A DNA stretch of 64,000 nucleotides from Maritimibacter dapengensis (GTDB lineage Bacteria > Pseudomonadota > Alphaproteobacteria > Rhodobacterales > Rhodobacteraceae). The DNA is taken from positions 744,001 through 808,000 of the forward strand of contig NZ_JAHUZE010000002.1 in NCBI RefSeq assembly GCF_019218265.1, given 5' to 3'. The position numbers were made by a program, and so were the translations under genes. Below, piece by piece: positions 15,763 to 25,457 of the stretch (positions are counted from its first letter, which is position 1; every line of letters starts with the position of its first letter). The notes under the pieces were generated by a model. It was not told where the DNA came from, searched no databases, and was given only the letters and a program-made list of their open reading frames with translations.

Positions 15763-16875
15763 TCAGCTCGACAGCATGGACGCCACGCGGGACCGGGCGA
15801 TGCTCCGCCGCCAGTTCGTTTTTCCGTCGTCGATGAAGCTGATCGTGCTGGCCAGCAGCTTGGCATCGCGAATCTCGGTCGGGGACAGCCAATCCTCGGG
15901 ATGGAGGGATTGGACTTCGGTCGGTGCTTCATCGACCGCACGGTCGATCTCGGATTCCAGGAGTTTTCGGTCGCCCAGAAAGGCGCGGTCGACATGGCGC
16001 GCGTCGTCAAGAAACGTGGCGCGCATCTTCTCGGCGAAGTCGCGATTGCCGGCGATCCGGTCGCCACGCGTTTCTTCGGGGACCTGTTTCGACATGACCT
16101 CGGCAAGTCCCCAGCCAAGCGCGTGATGACCCCATTTGTTGAGACGTGTCAGCGACATGTGCACGACGTGGAGGCGCATCAGGTCCTGCACAGACAACGA
16201 GGCGTTGGCGTCAGGGCCGGGGCGAATTTCAAATGTGTCTGACCCAAGGGTCGTCGTCAGGAAGTCTTCGAGGAGCGAGCCATTCGCCAGTTCTGAGCGG
16301 ATGACGGGGCGTACGACATAAGCGTCACCGAACGCCTTGCGCCAGCGGTCGAGTCGAGGACCATAGTGAAGCGGCCCGGTGAACCGGTCGAATTGGCGGG
16401 TGAGAAGGTGGGTCGGGTTGTCGGGGGCCCAGCCGATCTTAATCTGTTCGGCCAGACTGGACAGAGCACGGCCAACGTGGGGACGCAGGTAGGCGATGAC
16501 TGTGAGCGCATTGCTGTCCGGCGCGAGGCTGCGGGAGATATGGCCTCGCAGGCGCTCGGGGCTACACCATTCGAGTTCTTCGCCGGAGAGGATCGTGACA
16601 TCACCGTTTTCTTCGCGCACCAGTTGGCTCAACTCTCGAAAGCTTTGCGACGGCGCGCCGGTGATCCGTGCTGCGGGCCTGGGCTTTCGAAGGCTGTCGG
16701 AGAGGTAGTTCTGGTTCCAGCGCCCCTTGGTCAGTGGATAGCACAATCGGGCGTCGCGAAGGCTTACGTCGCCCCGGGCGAGGGCGGCCTGGATCGTCGA
16801 TGAGCCGGCTTTGTGGTCTCCGACATGGACGATCAGCTTGCCGTGCATCGGTTTTGGGCTCAGGGGCCAGGCCAT
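15763..16875 (-). CDS. Sulfotransferase-like P-loop protein of unknown role
   Basis: A 370-residue protein. Near the N-terminus it has IVHVGDHKAGSSTIQ, resembling the 5'-phosphosulfate-binding loop of sulfotransferases (the K-x-G-S-T type). A downstream segment, TVIAYLRPHVGRALSSLAEQ, resembles the 3'-phosphate region. The C-terminal half is helical and Arg-rich and not recognised. Such genes are common in Roseobacters and usually concern surface or exopolysaccharide modification, but here no glycan genes are adjacent. GGAA precedes the ATG at 16875. It lies 67 bases downstream of the LysR gene on the same strand. Confidence 0.65.
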   Translation of the reverse strand: MAWPLSPKPMHGKLIVHVGDHKAGSSTIQAALARGDVSLRDARLCYPLTKGRWNQNYLSDSLRKPRPAARITGAPSQSFRELSQLVREENGDVTILSGEELEWCSPERLRGHISRSLAPDSNALTVIAYLRPHVGRALSSLAEQIKIGWAPDNPTHLLTRQFDRFTGPLHYGPRLDRWRKAFGDAYVVRPVIRSELANGSLLEDFLTTTLGSDTFEIRPGPDANASLSVQDLMRLHVVHMSLTRLNKWGHHALGWGLAEVMSKQVPEETRGDRIAGNRDFAEKMRATFLDDARHVDRAFLGDRKLLESEIDRAVDEAPTEVQSLHPEDWLSPTEIRDAKLLASTISFIDDGKTNWRRSIARSRVASMLSS

Positions 16876-16942
16876 CGGAGTTTCCGTCGTTGATCCGCGC
16901 TTGTTTGGCCAATGGGCCGGGAGGCGTCAAGGGCGGGACGGT

Positions 16943-17848
16943 TCAGCTTTCGCCGCTTTCCATCGCGAGCTTGCGATGTTCCATGATCTCCTCGGTCACG
17001 AAATCGCGGAAGGCGGCGATGCGCTTGGAGGCGCGCAGTTCCTCGGGATAGGCGAGGAAGACCGGAATTTCGCGGCTTTCGATCTCCGGCAGGACGCGCT
17101 CGATCTCAGGGAAGTCCTGAAGGATGTAGTCAGGCAGGATGCCGATGCCGAGACCGTTCAGCACGGCCTGCAACACGCCGAAATAGTTGTTCACGGTCAG
17201 TAGCGACTCGATGTTGTAGGTCAAAAGCTCCTGCGTGAAGGTCGCGCCTGCGGTGACCTGCGTGGAGTTCGTGTTCTGACAGATCAGGCGGTGATGTGTG
17301 AGATCTTCGACCTTTTCAGGCCGGCCATGGGCATCGAGATAGGTCGGGCTGGCGTAGAGGCGCATGTTCACGCTCATGAGCCGCTTGCGGATCAGGTCGG
17401 CCTGCGACGGTTCTTTCAGACGGATCGCCACGTCGGCTTCGCGCATGGGGAGGTCGAGCACCCGTTCTTCGAGCATGAGGTCGATCTTCAGGTCCGGGTA
17501 TTTTTCGTAGAGCTTGGGAAGGCGCGGGGCGAGCCAGAGCGACCCGAAACCGGTCGTGGTCGTCACGCGCAATTCGCCGAACACCTCTTCCTTCGAATCC
17601 CGGATGCGGGCGACGGCGGCATCGAGGCGCTGGACCATCGCGCGGGTGGCATCGAACAGAAGTTCGCCCTGTTCGGTGAGAATCAGTCCGCGCGCATGGC
17701 GGTGGAACAGGGTGGCATTCAAGCTCTCTTCTAGTCCGCGAATCTGCCGTGAGACCGCGGATTGGCTCAGATTGAGCGTGTCGCCGGCATGTGTAAGGCT
17801 TCCCGCGTCGGCGACCGCGTGAAAGATTCTGAGCTTGTCCCAGTCCAT
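16943..17848 (-). CDS. LysR-family transcriptional regulator
   Basis: A 301-residue regulator. The winged helix-turn-helix spans residues 2-60 (DKLRIFHAVADAGSLTHAG, LNLSQSAVSRQIRGLEESL). A linker helix and a periplasmic-binding-protein-like effector domain (about 90-295) follow. It is divergent from the fused iorAB gene, with 157 bases between the two starts, the standard arrangement for a LysR regulator and its target. Control of amino-acid or aryl-pyruvate catabolism is therefore likely; the ligand is unknown. The sulfotransferase-like gene downstream could be cotranscribed. Confidence 0.9.
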   Translation of the reverse strand: MDWDKLRIFHAVADAGSLTHAGDTLNLSQSAVSRQIRGLEESLNATLFHRHARGLILTEQGELLFDATRAMVQRLDAAVARIRDSKEEVFGELRVTTTTGFGSLWLAPRLPKLYEKYPDLKIDLMLEERVLDLPMREADVAIRLKEPSQADLIRKRLMSVNMRLYASPTYLDAHGRPEKVEDLTHHRLICQNTNSTQVTAGATFTQELLTYNIESLLTVNNYFGVLQAVLNGLGIGILPDYILQDFPEIERVLPEIESREIPVFLAYPEELRASKRIAAFRDFVTEEIMEHRKLAMESGES

Positions 17849-18005
17849 AACGAAATGACTTACCCGATAATGAGCACGTTTGGGTTAAAGTCTTTCTCAA
17901 AACTTTTCGTGAATTGCCAGACTTCCGCTGCGGTTCTTTACAATTTTACACATCGTCACGCTTCCCCTAGCCTGATTGTGCTTATTCCATGATCGGAGGC
18001 GCGCG

Positions 18006-21000
18006 ATGACACGGCAGGATGTGTCCCTCAGGGATAGATTCGACCTGACGAAATCCCCGGTGTTGCTCAACGGCACCCAGGCGCTGGTGCGGCTGATGCT
18101 GATGCAATCGGCCCGCGATAGTGCAGCGGGGCTGAACACGGCCGGCTATGTTACCGGGTATCGAGGCTCGCCCCTGGGTGGTGTCGATAGCTGGATGATG
18201 CGCGCGGCAAAGGAATTGACCGCTTCGAACGTGCGGTTCGAACCCGGTCTGAACGAAGACCTCGCCGCGACGGCCCTGTGGGGGTCGCAGCAGGCCGAGT
18301 TGCGCGGTGAAGGCAAGTATGACGGCGTCTTCGGCCTGTGGTACGGCAAAGGGCCGGGCGTGGACCGGTCCGGCGACGTCATGCGCCACGCAAACATGGC
18401 TGGCTCCAGCGTAAACGGCGGCGTGCTCATGGCGATGGGCGATGACCATACCGGCGAAAGCTCGACCGTGCTGCACCAGTCCGACTGGGCGATGGTCGAT
18501 GCCTACATGCCGGTCCTGTCACCAGCGGGTGTTCAGGAAATCCTCGATCTCGGAATATACGGCTATGGTCTGTCACGCTTTTCCGGGCTTTGGGCCGGGC
18601 TGAAGCTGATGAAGGACACGGTGGAGGCGACGGCGGTCGTGGACGGGCGAGCTGATCGCATGTCGCTGGTCACGCCGGAATTCAAAATGCCCGACGGCGG
18701 GCTGAACATACGGCTGGTGGACGACCGTATCGTTCAGGAAGCGCGGATGATCGACTACAAGCGCTTCGCGGCCGAAGCCTATGCCCGCGCCAACCGTATC
18801 GACCGGCGCATGTGGGGCAAGGCGGGGGCCAAGATCGGTTTCGTCGCGGCGGGCAAGAACTGGCTCGATCTCGTTCATGCGTTGTCGCTTCTGGGGATCG
18901 ACGAGACTGAGGCGGAGCGCCTTGGCATCACGACCTACAAGGTTGCGCAGACCTGGCCGCTCGACATGGAATCCTTCCACGAATTCGCCGAAGGGCTCGA
19001 TCTGATCGTCGTGGTGGAAGAAAAGCGCAAGCTGATCGAGGTGCAGATCAAGGAAGCGATCTTCGACGATCGGCGCGGGCGCCGCGTCTATGGCTGGCAC
19101 AAGGGCGACACGTGGGAACACGGGCGACAGATCGAGATGTTCCCGACGCGCTACGCGCTCGACCCGATGTTCATCGCGGAGAAGATCGGCGGCGTGCTGA
19201 TCGAGGAGGGCCGCGAAACCGAAGCGATTCACGCCGGGCTTTCGCGCATCGCCGAGGCTCAGAAGGCGGACAATGCCGAGGCGATTGCCGCGCGGCTTCC
19301 GTATTACTGCGCCGGCTGTCCGCACAATACCTCGACCAAGGTGCCGGAGGGGAGCCGGGCTTATGCCGGGATCGGCTGTCACTACATGGTGCAGTGGATG
19401 GACCGCGAGACGCTGGGCTTCACCCATATGGGCGGCGAAGGCGTGAACTGGATCGGGGAAGCGCCGTTTTCCAATCGCGAGCATGTGTTTCAGAACCTCG
19501 GCGACGGGACATATAACCATTCGGGCATTCAGGCGGTGCGCGCGGCCATCGCGGCGGGCACGAACATCACGTTCAAGATCCTCTACAACGACGCGGTCGC
19601 GATGACCGGCGGTCAGGCCAACGAGGGTGGGTTGGACTCGCTTCGGATCGCACGCGAAATGCTGGCGGCGGGCGTGGAAAAGCTCGTGCTGGTCCATGAC
19701 CCGAAAGAAGAGTTGGACACCGGGGCTTTCCCGCGGGATGTCGAAATCCGGACCCGCGACGAAACCGACAACGTGCAGAAGGAATTGCGCGAAATCAAAG
19801 GGGTAACGGTCCTTCTGTATGTGCAGACCTGTGCTGCCGAAAAACGCCGTCGTCGCAAGCGGGGCACGTTCCCGGACCCGGACAAGCGGGTGCTCATCAA
19901 CACCGACATCTGCGAAGGCTGCGGCGATTGCGGGGTTCAGTCGAACTGCGTCGCGATCACGCCGGTCGAGACCGAACTTGGCCGCAAACGCGCCATCGAC
20001 CAATCGGCCTGCAATAAGGATTTCTCCTGTCTGAAGGGCTTTTGCCCCAGCTTCGTGACCGTTGAAGGCGGCACGCCGAAGAAACGCGTGGCGGCGGATT
20101 TCGATCTGCCGAAAGTGCCTGACCCAGCATTGCCGGAGATCGACGGCACCTGGAACTCGGTCATCACCGGGGTCGGCGGCACCGGCGTCGTGACCATCGG
20201 CGCGATCATGGCGCAGGCCGCGCATTTGGACGGCAAGGGCGCGGGCATGATGGAAATGGCTGGGCTCGCGCAGAAGGGCGGCGCGGTGACGGTCCACCTT
20301 CGCATCGCAAACGCGCCCGAGGATATCTCGGCGATCCGGGTTGCCACGGGTGAATGCGATGCCCTGATCGGCGGCGAACTCGTCGTCTCGGCCAGTCCGC
20401 AGGTGCTGGGTCTTACGCAAACGGGGCGCACGGGGGGAGTGGTGGACAGCCACGAGATCGTTACCGGCGATTTCACCCGCGATACCGATTTCACGATCCC
20501 GAGTGACCGGCTCGAGCTGTCGCTGGAGGCGCGGCTGAAGGATCGGCTTCAGCTTTTCGACGCGACCGAACTGGCCGAGGCGCTGATGGGAGATTCGATC
20601 TATTCGAACATGATGGTGCTGGGTGCGGCATGGCAGCGTGGGTTGGTCCCGATCAGCCATGAGGCGCTGATGCAGGCCATCGACCTGAACGGACAGGCCC
20701 CGGAGCGCAACAAACGGGCGTTCGAGACAGGGCGTTGGGTCGCGCATGATCCAGAGGCGGCGCATGACATGGCCGACACGGACAAGGTCGTGGAGAAACC
20801 GCGAACGCTCGATGAACGGATCGCCTACAGAGAAGGCCATCTGACGACCTATCAGAATGCGCGGCTTGCGACTCGGTATCGCGCGTTGGTGGATCGTGCG
20901 CCGGATGAGGCCATGCGCGAAGCCATCGCGCTCGGGTATCACAAGCTCCTGGCCTACAAGGACGAATACGAGGTGGCGCGGCTCTTGCAGGATACGCGCG

Positions 21001-21431
21001 CCAAGGCCGAGGACGCTTTCGACGGCGACCTGAAACTGTCGGTCCTGCTGGCGCCACCGATTTTTGGCGGGGAAGGCCCCGATGGTCGCCCCCTGAAGCG
21101 GCGCATGAGCGAGGGCGTGGTGAAGGCCATGTCGATCCTGCCAGCGTTCAAGGGCTTGCGCGGCACGCCGCTCGATCCGTTCGGTTATTCGGCGGAACGC
21201 AAGATGGAGCGTGCTCTGATCGCGCAATACGAAGCCGACATGGACGAGGTGCTTGGGGCTTGGGAGAGTGGCAATCCCGAGGCGGGGGTGGCGCTTGCGC
21301 GGCTTCCGCTCGACATCCGGGGCTTCGGGCCGGTGAAGGAAGCGAACCAGGCCAAGGCTGCGAAACGGCGCGAAGAATTGCTCGCGGCATTCCGGGCGGG
21401 TCCGGACCATGTCGCCGAGGCTGCCGAGTAG
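18006..21431 (+). CDS. Indolepyruvate ferredoxin oxidoreductase, fused alpha-beta
   Basis: A 1141-residue protein combining the IorA and IorB functions, which oxidise aryl-pyruvates (or a related 2-oxo acid) to acyl-CoA with ferredoxin reduction. The N-terminal pyrimidine-binding half contains GYRGSPLGGVDSW. The ThDP-binding half carries YCAGCPHNTSTK near residue 433 and GIGCHYM. A [4Fe-4S] ferredoxin-like cluster CEGCGDCGVQSNC lies near residue 635. The gamma-type Rossmann domain starts near 718 with ITGVGGTGVVTIGAI. GGAGG lies six bases before the ATG at 18006. It is opposite a LysR gene. Confidence 0.92.
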   Translation: MTRQDVSLRDRFDLTKSPVLLNGTQALVRLMLMQSARDSAAGLNTAGYVTGYRGSPLGGVDSWMMRAAKELTASNVRFEPGLNEDLAATALWGSQQAELRGEGKYDGVFGLWYGKGPGVDRSGDVMRHANMAGSSVNGGVLMAMGDDHTGESSTVLHQSDWAMVDAYMPVLSPAGVQEILDLGIYGYGLSRFSGLWAGLKLMKDTVEATAVVDGRADRMSLVTPEFKMPDGGLNIRLVDDRIVQEARMIDYKRFAAEAYARANRIDRRMWGKAGAKIGFVAAGKNWLDLVHALSLLGIDETEAERLGITTYKVAQTWPLDMESFHEFAEGLDLIVVVEEKRKLIEVQIKEAIFDDRRGRRVYGWHKGDTWEHGRQIEMFPTRYALDPMFIAEKIGGVLIEEGRETEAIHAGLSRIAEAQKADNAEAIAARLPYYCAGCPHNTSTKVPEGSRAYAGIGCHYMVQWMDRETLGFTHMGGEGVNWIGEAPFSNREHVFQNLGDGTYNHSGIQAVRAAIAAGTNITFKILYNDAVAMTGGQANEGGLDSLRIAREMLAAGVEKLVLVHDPKEELDTGAFPRDVEIRTRDETDNVQKELREIKGVTVLLYVQTCAAEKRRRRKRGTFPDPDKRVLINTDICEGCGDCGVQSNCVAITPVETELGRKRAIDQSACNKDFSCLKGFCPSFVTVEGGTPKKRVAADFDLPKVPDPALPEIDGTWNSVITGVGGTGVVTIGAIMAQAAHLDGKGAGMMEMAGLAQKGGAVTVHLRIANAPEDISAIRVATGECDALIGGELVVSASPQVLGLTQTGRTGGVVDSHEIVTGDFTRDTDFTIPSDRLELSLEARLKDRLQLFDATELAEALMGDSIYSNMMVLGAAWQRGLVPISHEALMQAIDLNGQAPERNKRAFETGRWVAHDPEAAHDMADTDKVVEKPRTLDERIAYREGHLTTYQNARLATRYRALVDRAPDEAMREAIALGYHKLLAYKDEYEVARLLQDTRAKAEDAFDGDLKLSVLLAPPIFGGEGPDGRPLKRRMSEGVVKAMSILPAFKGLRGTPLDPFGYSAERKMERALIAQYEADMDEVLGAWESGNPEAGVALARLPLDIRGFGPVKEANQAKAAKRREELLAAFRAGPDHVAEAAE

Positions 21432-21491
21432 CGTCACGCGGGCGTTACAGACGGAGGGCATATGGGCTGAAATCCAACGAGGATTCGGCCC

Positions 21492-22364
21492 ATGCCCGGC
21501 GTCGCACACGACATCTCCTATGCCCACACGATCGAAGGCCGCATGCTGCGTGCTCTTGTCCGTGGTCTGGAAAATTCCACGGGTCGCCGGCGGCTGATCC
21601 TGCGGGCTCGGGGGTATGAGAAAGACCTGGCGACCGGGGCCGACTTCTGGTCAGTCATGGCGGCGCGTTTCGGGATCGAGGCCAAGATCGGCGGGGCCGG
21701 GATCGACGCGCTGCGGCGCGAGGGGCCATTGGTGGTCGTGGCCAATCACCCCTACGGGATCCTCGACGGTCTGATGATGGGGCATCTCCTGCGCGAGGCG
21801 CGGGGGGCGAAGTTTCGCATTCTGGCGCATGAAGTGTTCTCGCGGGCCCCGGAACTGCGTGAGGTGATCCTGCCCATCGACTTTGCGGGCACGCCCGAGG
21901 CCACGCGGCGCAACATCGAGACGCGGCGAAACGCGCAGGCCTTTCTGGCCGACGGCGGCGCTGTGGGCGTGTTCCCCGGCGGCACGGTGTCGACCGCGCC
22001 CACGCCGTTCGGGCGCCCCATGGACCCGGCCTGGCGGCTCTTTACCGCCAAGATGGTCGCGCGTTCGGGCGCACACGTGGTGCCGGTTTTCTTCGAGGGG
22101 CAGAACTCGCGCCTGTTCCAGCTTGCCAGTCACGTCGCCGTGCCCATCAGAATGGGGCTCTTGATCCGGGAGTTCAGGGCGCGAGTGGACGGGCCGGTCG
22201 GCACGATCATCGGCGCACCCATCGCCCCGGAAACGCTCGCACAATTCCGCGCGTCGCCCAAATCCATGATGGATTTCCTGCGCGAACGGACCTATGCCTT
22301 GTCGCCAACGCCCGTGGACTGGCGCGCCACGGGGTTCGAATTCGAAGAGCGGCACAAGGCATGA
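21492..22364 (+). CDS. 1-acyl-glycerol-3-phosphate acyltransferase-like protein
   Basis: A 290-residue acyltransferase of the PlsC superfamily. The catalytic block reads [10 protein letters not shown] (His86, Asp92), with five rather than the classical four residues between His and Asp. The phosphate-binding block is FPGGT (161-165) in place of FPEGT. This variant subfamily occurs in alphaproteobacteria and probably acylates lysophospholipids or ornithine-lipid precursors; the substrate is inferred. There is no signal peptide and no obvious membrane helix. murI starts four bases past its stop codon, so the two are cotranscribed. Confidence 0.82.
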   Translation: MPGVAHDISYAHTIEGRMLRALVRGLENSTGRRRLILRARGYEKDLATGADFWSVMAARFGIEAKIGGAGIDALRREGPLVVVANHPYGILDGLMMGHLLREARGAKFRILAHEVFSRAPELREVILPIDFAGTPEATRRNIETRRNAQAFLADGGAVGVFPGGTVSTAPTPFGRPMDPAWRLFTAKMVARSGAHVVPVFFEGQNSRLFQLASHVAVPIRMGLLIREFRARVDGPVGTIIGAPIAPETLAQFRASPKSMMDFLRERTYALSPTPVDWRATGFEFEERHKA

Positions 22365-22368
22365 GGGC

Positions 22369-23181
22369 ATGGCGGTAGGGATATTCGACTCGGGGCTCGG
22401 TGGCCTCACGGTTCTGGACGCGGTCACGCAGCGCCTGCCGGAAGTTCCCGTGGTCTATTTCGGCGACAATGCGCATGCGCCCTATGGCGTGCGGGATGCC
22501 GAGGACATCTACCAACTCACCACCAAGGCTGTCGAACGGCTATGGGACGAGGGCTGCGACCTCGTCATCCTCGCCTGTAACACCGCCTCTGCCGCAGCAC
22601 TTCGCCGAATGCAGGAAAGCTGGCTGCCCGCCGACAAGCGGGTTCTGGGGGTGTTCGTGCCCCTGATCGAAGCGTTGACCGAACGCAAATGGGGCGACAA
22701 TTCCCCGCCGCGCGAAGTCGCCGTGAAACATGTGGCGCTGTTCGCCACGCCCGCGACCGTTGCAAGCCGGGCGTTCCAGCGTGAGCTTGCGTTTCGGGCC
22801 ATCGGGGTCGACGTCGAGGCGCAGGCCTGTGGTGGTGTCGTGGACGCGATCGAGGATGGCGACATGATCCTTGCGGATGCGCTCGTGCGCAGCCATGTCG
22901 ACGCGCTCAAGCGCAAGATGCCGGAACCCGAGGCCGCGATCCTTGGGTGCACGCATTACCCGATCATGCAGGAGGCGTTTCAGGAGGCGCTGGGCCCGGA
23001 GGTGACGGTTTATTCGCAGGCGAACCTGGTTGCGGCGAGCCTCGCCGATTACCTCGAACGCCACCCGAAAATGGTCGGCGCGGGGACCGAGTCCAAGTTC
23101 CTGACCACGGGTGATCCCGCGCGCGTCTCGAACGGTGCGACGCGCTTTCTGCGACGAAAGATCGCTTTCGAAGCCGCGTGA
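22369..23181 (+). CDS. murI: Glutamate racemase
   Basis: A 270-residue enzyme that makes D-glutamate for peptidoglycan. It has the three family signatures: [10 protein letters not shown] with Asp7/Ser8, ACNTAS with catalytic Cys70 and GCTHYP with catalytic Cys194. The second cysteine is flanked by His, as usual. The ATG at 22369 lies four bases after the acyltransferase stop codon, coupling envelope lipid and wall synthesis genes. The longer upstream open frame lies within the acyltransferase gene and is not coding. Confidence 0.95.
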   Translation: MAVGIFDSGLGGLTVLDAVTQRLPEVPVVYFGDNAHAPYGVRDAEDIYQLTTKAVERLWDEGCDLVILACNTASAAALRRMQESWLPADKRVLGVFVPLIEALTERKWGDNSPPREVAVKHVALFATPATVASRAFQRELAFRAIGVDVEAQACGGVVDAIEDGDMILADALVRSHVDALKRKMPEPEAAILGCTHYPIMQEAFQEALGPEVTVYSQANLVAASLADYLERHPKMVGAGTESKFLTTGDPARVSNGATRFLRRKIAFEAA

Positions 23182-23236
23182 TTTGCGCGCATCGCCCAAA
23201 CACCCTATTTACCCTGTCTGAACAGGACACGAGAGC

Positions 23237-24265
23237 ATGACACACAAGATCGCCATTCTGGGCGCGTCCGGCTATACCGGCGCGGAACTCGTCCGGATCA
23301 TCGCCACGCATCCGAGCTTCGAAATCGTCGCCCTTTCCGCGGATCGGAAAGCGGGGATGGAGATGTCCGAGGTCTATCCGCATCTGCGTGCGCTCGACCT
23401 GCCGAAGCTGGTGAAGATGGAGGAGATCGACTTCTCCGATGTCGATCTGGTGTTTGCCGCCCTGCCGCACGGGTTGAGCCAAGCCCTTGTGCGCGATCTG
23501 CCCGACACCGTGAAGGTCGTCGACCTCGGTGCGGATTTCCGGCTGCGCGATCCTCTTGAATACGAGAAATGGTATGGCGCGGAGCACGTGGCGGTCGAGC
23601 TTCAGAAAGAAGCGGTTTACGGGCTGACCGAGTTTTACCGCGACGAGATCCGGGATGCCAGGTTGGTCGCAGGCACTGGATGTAACGCCGCCACGGTGCA
23701 ATATGCGCTGCGGCCACTGATCGAGGACGCGTTGATCGACCTCGACCGGATCATCTGCGATCTCAAGAACGGGATTTCGGGGGCGGGGCGGTCGCTCAAG
23801 GAGAACATGCTGTTTGCGGAGCGTTCGACCGATGTGCTCGGGTATTCCCAAGGCGGCAAGCACCGGCATCTGGCGGAATTCGATCAGGAGTTCAGCGCCA
23901 TCGCGGGTCGAAAGGTCGAGATCGTCTTTACGCCGCACCTCGTGCCGATCAACCGGGGCATCATTGCGGATTGTTATGTCGAGGGTGACCCCAAGGCGAT
24001 TCACAACAGTCTGGTCGCACGTTACGAGACGGAACCGTTCGTGACGGTTCTGCCCTATGGGCAGGCGCCGGGGATGGGTCAGGTGACCGGGTCGAACCAA
24101 TGTCATATCGGGGTCATCGGCGACCGCGTGCCGGGGCGCGCATTGGTCGTGTCGACGCTGGACAACCTTGCGAAAGGGTCGAGCGGGCAGGCGGTTCAGA
24201 ACGCGAATTTGATGCTTGGTGAAGATGAGACGGCTGGGCTGATGCTCGCGCCGATGTTCCCTTGA
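23237..24265 (+). CDS. argC: N-acetyl-gamma-glutamyl-phosphate reductase
   Basis: A 342-residue NADPH-dependent enzyme of arginine biosynthesis. It has a Rossmann motif [14 protein letters not shown] at residues 7-20 and the active-site Cys149 in [10 protein letters not shown]. The C-terminal HLVPINRGI and GSNQCHIGV segments are also typical. Length and motifs match type 1 ArgC. It starts 55 bases after murI with AGGACACGAGAG upstream. ccmE follows 62 bases later on the same strand. Confidence 0.95.
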   Translation: MTHKIAILGASGYTGAELVRIIATHPSFEIVALSADRKAGMEMSEVYPHLRALDLPKLVKMEEIDFSDVDLVFAALPHGLSQALVRDLPDTVKVVDLGADFRLRDPLEYEKWYGAEHVAVELQKEAVYGLTEFYRDEIRDARLVAGTGCNAATVQYALRPLIEDALIDLDRIICDLKNGISGAGRSLKENMLFAERSTDVLGYSQGGKHRHLAEFDQEFSAIAGRKVEIVFTPHLVPINRGIIADCYVEGDPKAIHNSLVARYETEPFVTVLPYGQAPGMGQVTGSNQCHIGVIGDRVPGRALVVSTLDNLAKGSSGQAVQNANLMLGEDETAGLMLAPMFP

Positions 24266-24327
24266 GTTATATCAAGGATCGGGTCACGCGCCCACGCTAG
24301 AAGCGTGCAGCTAAGGAGATTGTCGAT

Positions 24328-24780
24328 ATGTCGGGTATGAAGGGGCTGAAGAAGCGTCGCCGTATTCAGATTATCCTGTTCACGTTCCTCGCGCTCATCG
24401 TCGCGACGGGCTTGATCGGATTCGCCTTCCGCGACGGGATCAATTACTTCCGGTCGCCGAGCGAGATTCTGGCCGAGCCTCCGCAATCGACCGAGGTGTT
24501 CCGCATCGGCGGGCTTGTCGAAGAAGGCACGTTGCGCCGCGGGGAAAGCGAGACGGTGAGCTTCTCGGTGACGGACGGGGGGGCTTCAATCCCGGTGACG
24601 TTCACGGGCGTGTTGCCGGACCTTTTCGGTGAGAACCAGGGCATGATCGGCACCGGTTCCTATGTGGACGGTGTGTTCCTCGCCACCGACATCCTTGCCA
24701 AGCATGACGAGGAATACATGCCGAAAGAGGTGATGGACAGCCTCAAGGAACAGGGCGTGTATCAGGACCCGAACTCCTGA
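24328..24780 (+). CDS. ccmE: Cytochrome c-type biogenesis heme chaperone CcmE
   Basis: A 150-residue periplasmic heme chaperone anchored by an N-terminal helix (residues 13-33, after the positive KGLKKRRR stretch). The beta-barrel domain runs from about 48 to 130. The covalent heme-binding His126 and axial Tyr130 lie in LAKHDEEYMP. It receives heme from CcmC/D and passes it to the CcmF/H lyase, whose genes lie 3 kb further on. AAGGAG precedes the ATG. The intervening lysis genes split what is otherwise a cytochrome c maturation region. Confidence 0.93.
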   Translation: MSGMKGLKKRRRIQIILFTFLALIVATGLIGFAFRDGINYFRSPSEILAEPPQSTEVFRIGGLVEEGTLRRGESETVSFSVTDGGASIPVTFTGVLPDLFGENQGMIGTGSYVDGVFLATDILAKHDEEYMPKEVMDSLKEQGVYQDPNS

Positions 24781-24845
24781 TTTCTAAGGCGTTAACCATT
24801 TGATCGCACCCTGTGTCTCGCAGTCAGAACGCGAGGCACAGGCAG

Positions 24846-25457
24846 ATGATATCGGTTCGAGACATCGCGGAAGCGATCGTCGCACGCGAAGGCGGCTACG
24901 TGAACGATCCCGACGATCCGGGCGGGGCGACGAACCACGGCGTCACCATCGGAACGATGCGCCGTCTTGGCATGGACCTGACCGGCGACGGCCGCGTGAC
25001 GACCGAGGACGTGAGGGCGCTTTCGCGCGGGGACGCCGTCGATATTTTCATCCGGCATTATTTCGTCGACCCGGGGATCGCGCGCTTGCCTGAGGCTTTG
25101 CAACCCTCCGTGTTCGACATGTACGTCAACGCGGGTTCGAACGCGGTTCGCATTCTTCAGAAGCTCTTGTGCAAGATGGGCTTGTCCGTCGCCGTCGATG
25201 GCGTCATCGGGCCGCAGACCGCGGCGGCGGCAGAGACCGCGGCGCGCAAGGCTCCAGATCACATCGCCGACGCCTATGGGATCGAACGTCGGAATTATTA
25301 CTACAGCCTTGCTGACCGGCGCTCCGCCAGTCGCAAATACGCGCGCCGGCGAGACGGCGGCAAAGGGGGTTGGATCACGCGGGCAGAGGAGTTCATCTCT
25401 CCGAAATACCATCTCAGCGAGGCTGAGCATCGCGCGCGGGTGGCGAAATGGGGGTGA
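24846..25457 (+). CDS. GH108-type endolysin (N-acetylmuramidase), probably for gene-transfer-agent release
   Basis: A 203-residue lysozyme-like protein. The glycoside hydrolase 108 domain starts at residue 9, with EGGYVNDPDDPGGATNHGV at 15-33; Glu15 is the expected catalytic residue. A peptidoglycan-binding-type domain follows (about residues 100-175, SVAVDGVIGPQT). There is no signal peptide, so export needs the holin encoded by the next gene, which overlaps its end by ten bases. In Rhodobacter capsulatus an endolysin-holin pair outside the main particle cluster releases the gene transfer agent; gene type and order match, but the role here is inferred. Confidence 0.85.
   Translation: MISVRDIAEAIVAREGGYVNDPDDPGGATNHGVTIGTMRRLGMDLTGDGRVTTEDVRALSRGDAVDIFIRHYFVDPGIARLPEALQPSVFDMYVNAGSNAVRILQKLLCKMGLSVAVDGVIGPQTAAAAETAARKAPDHIADAYGIERRNYYYSLADRRSASRKYARRRDGGKGGWITRAEEFISPKYHLSEAEHRARVAKWG

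Noticed and set aside
18573-21527. 984-codon minus-strand frame opposite iorAB
   Set aside because: Typical GC-rich antisense shadow (Arg, His and Pro rich, no domain); the plus-strand protein has complete motifs.
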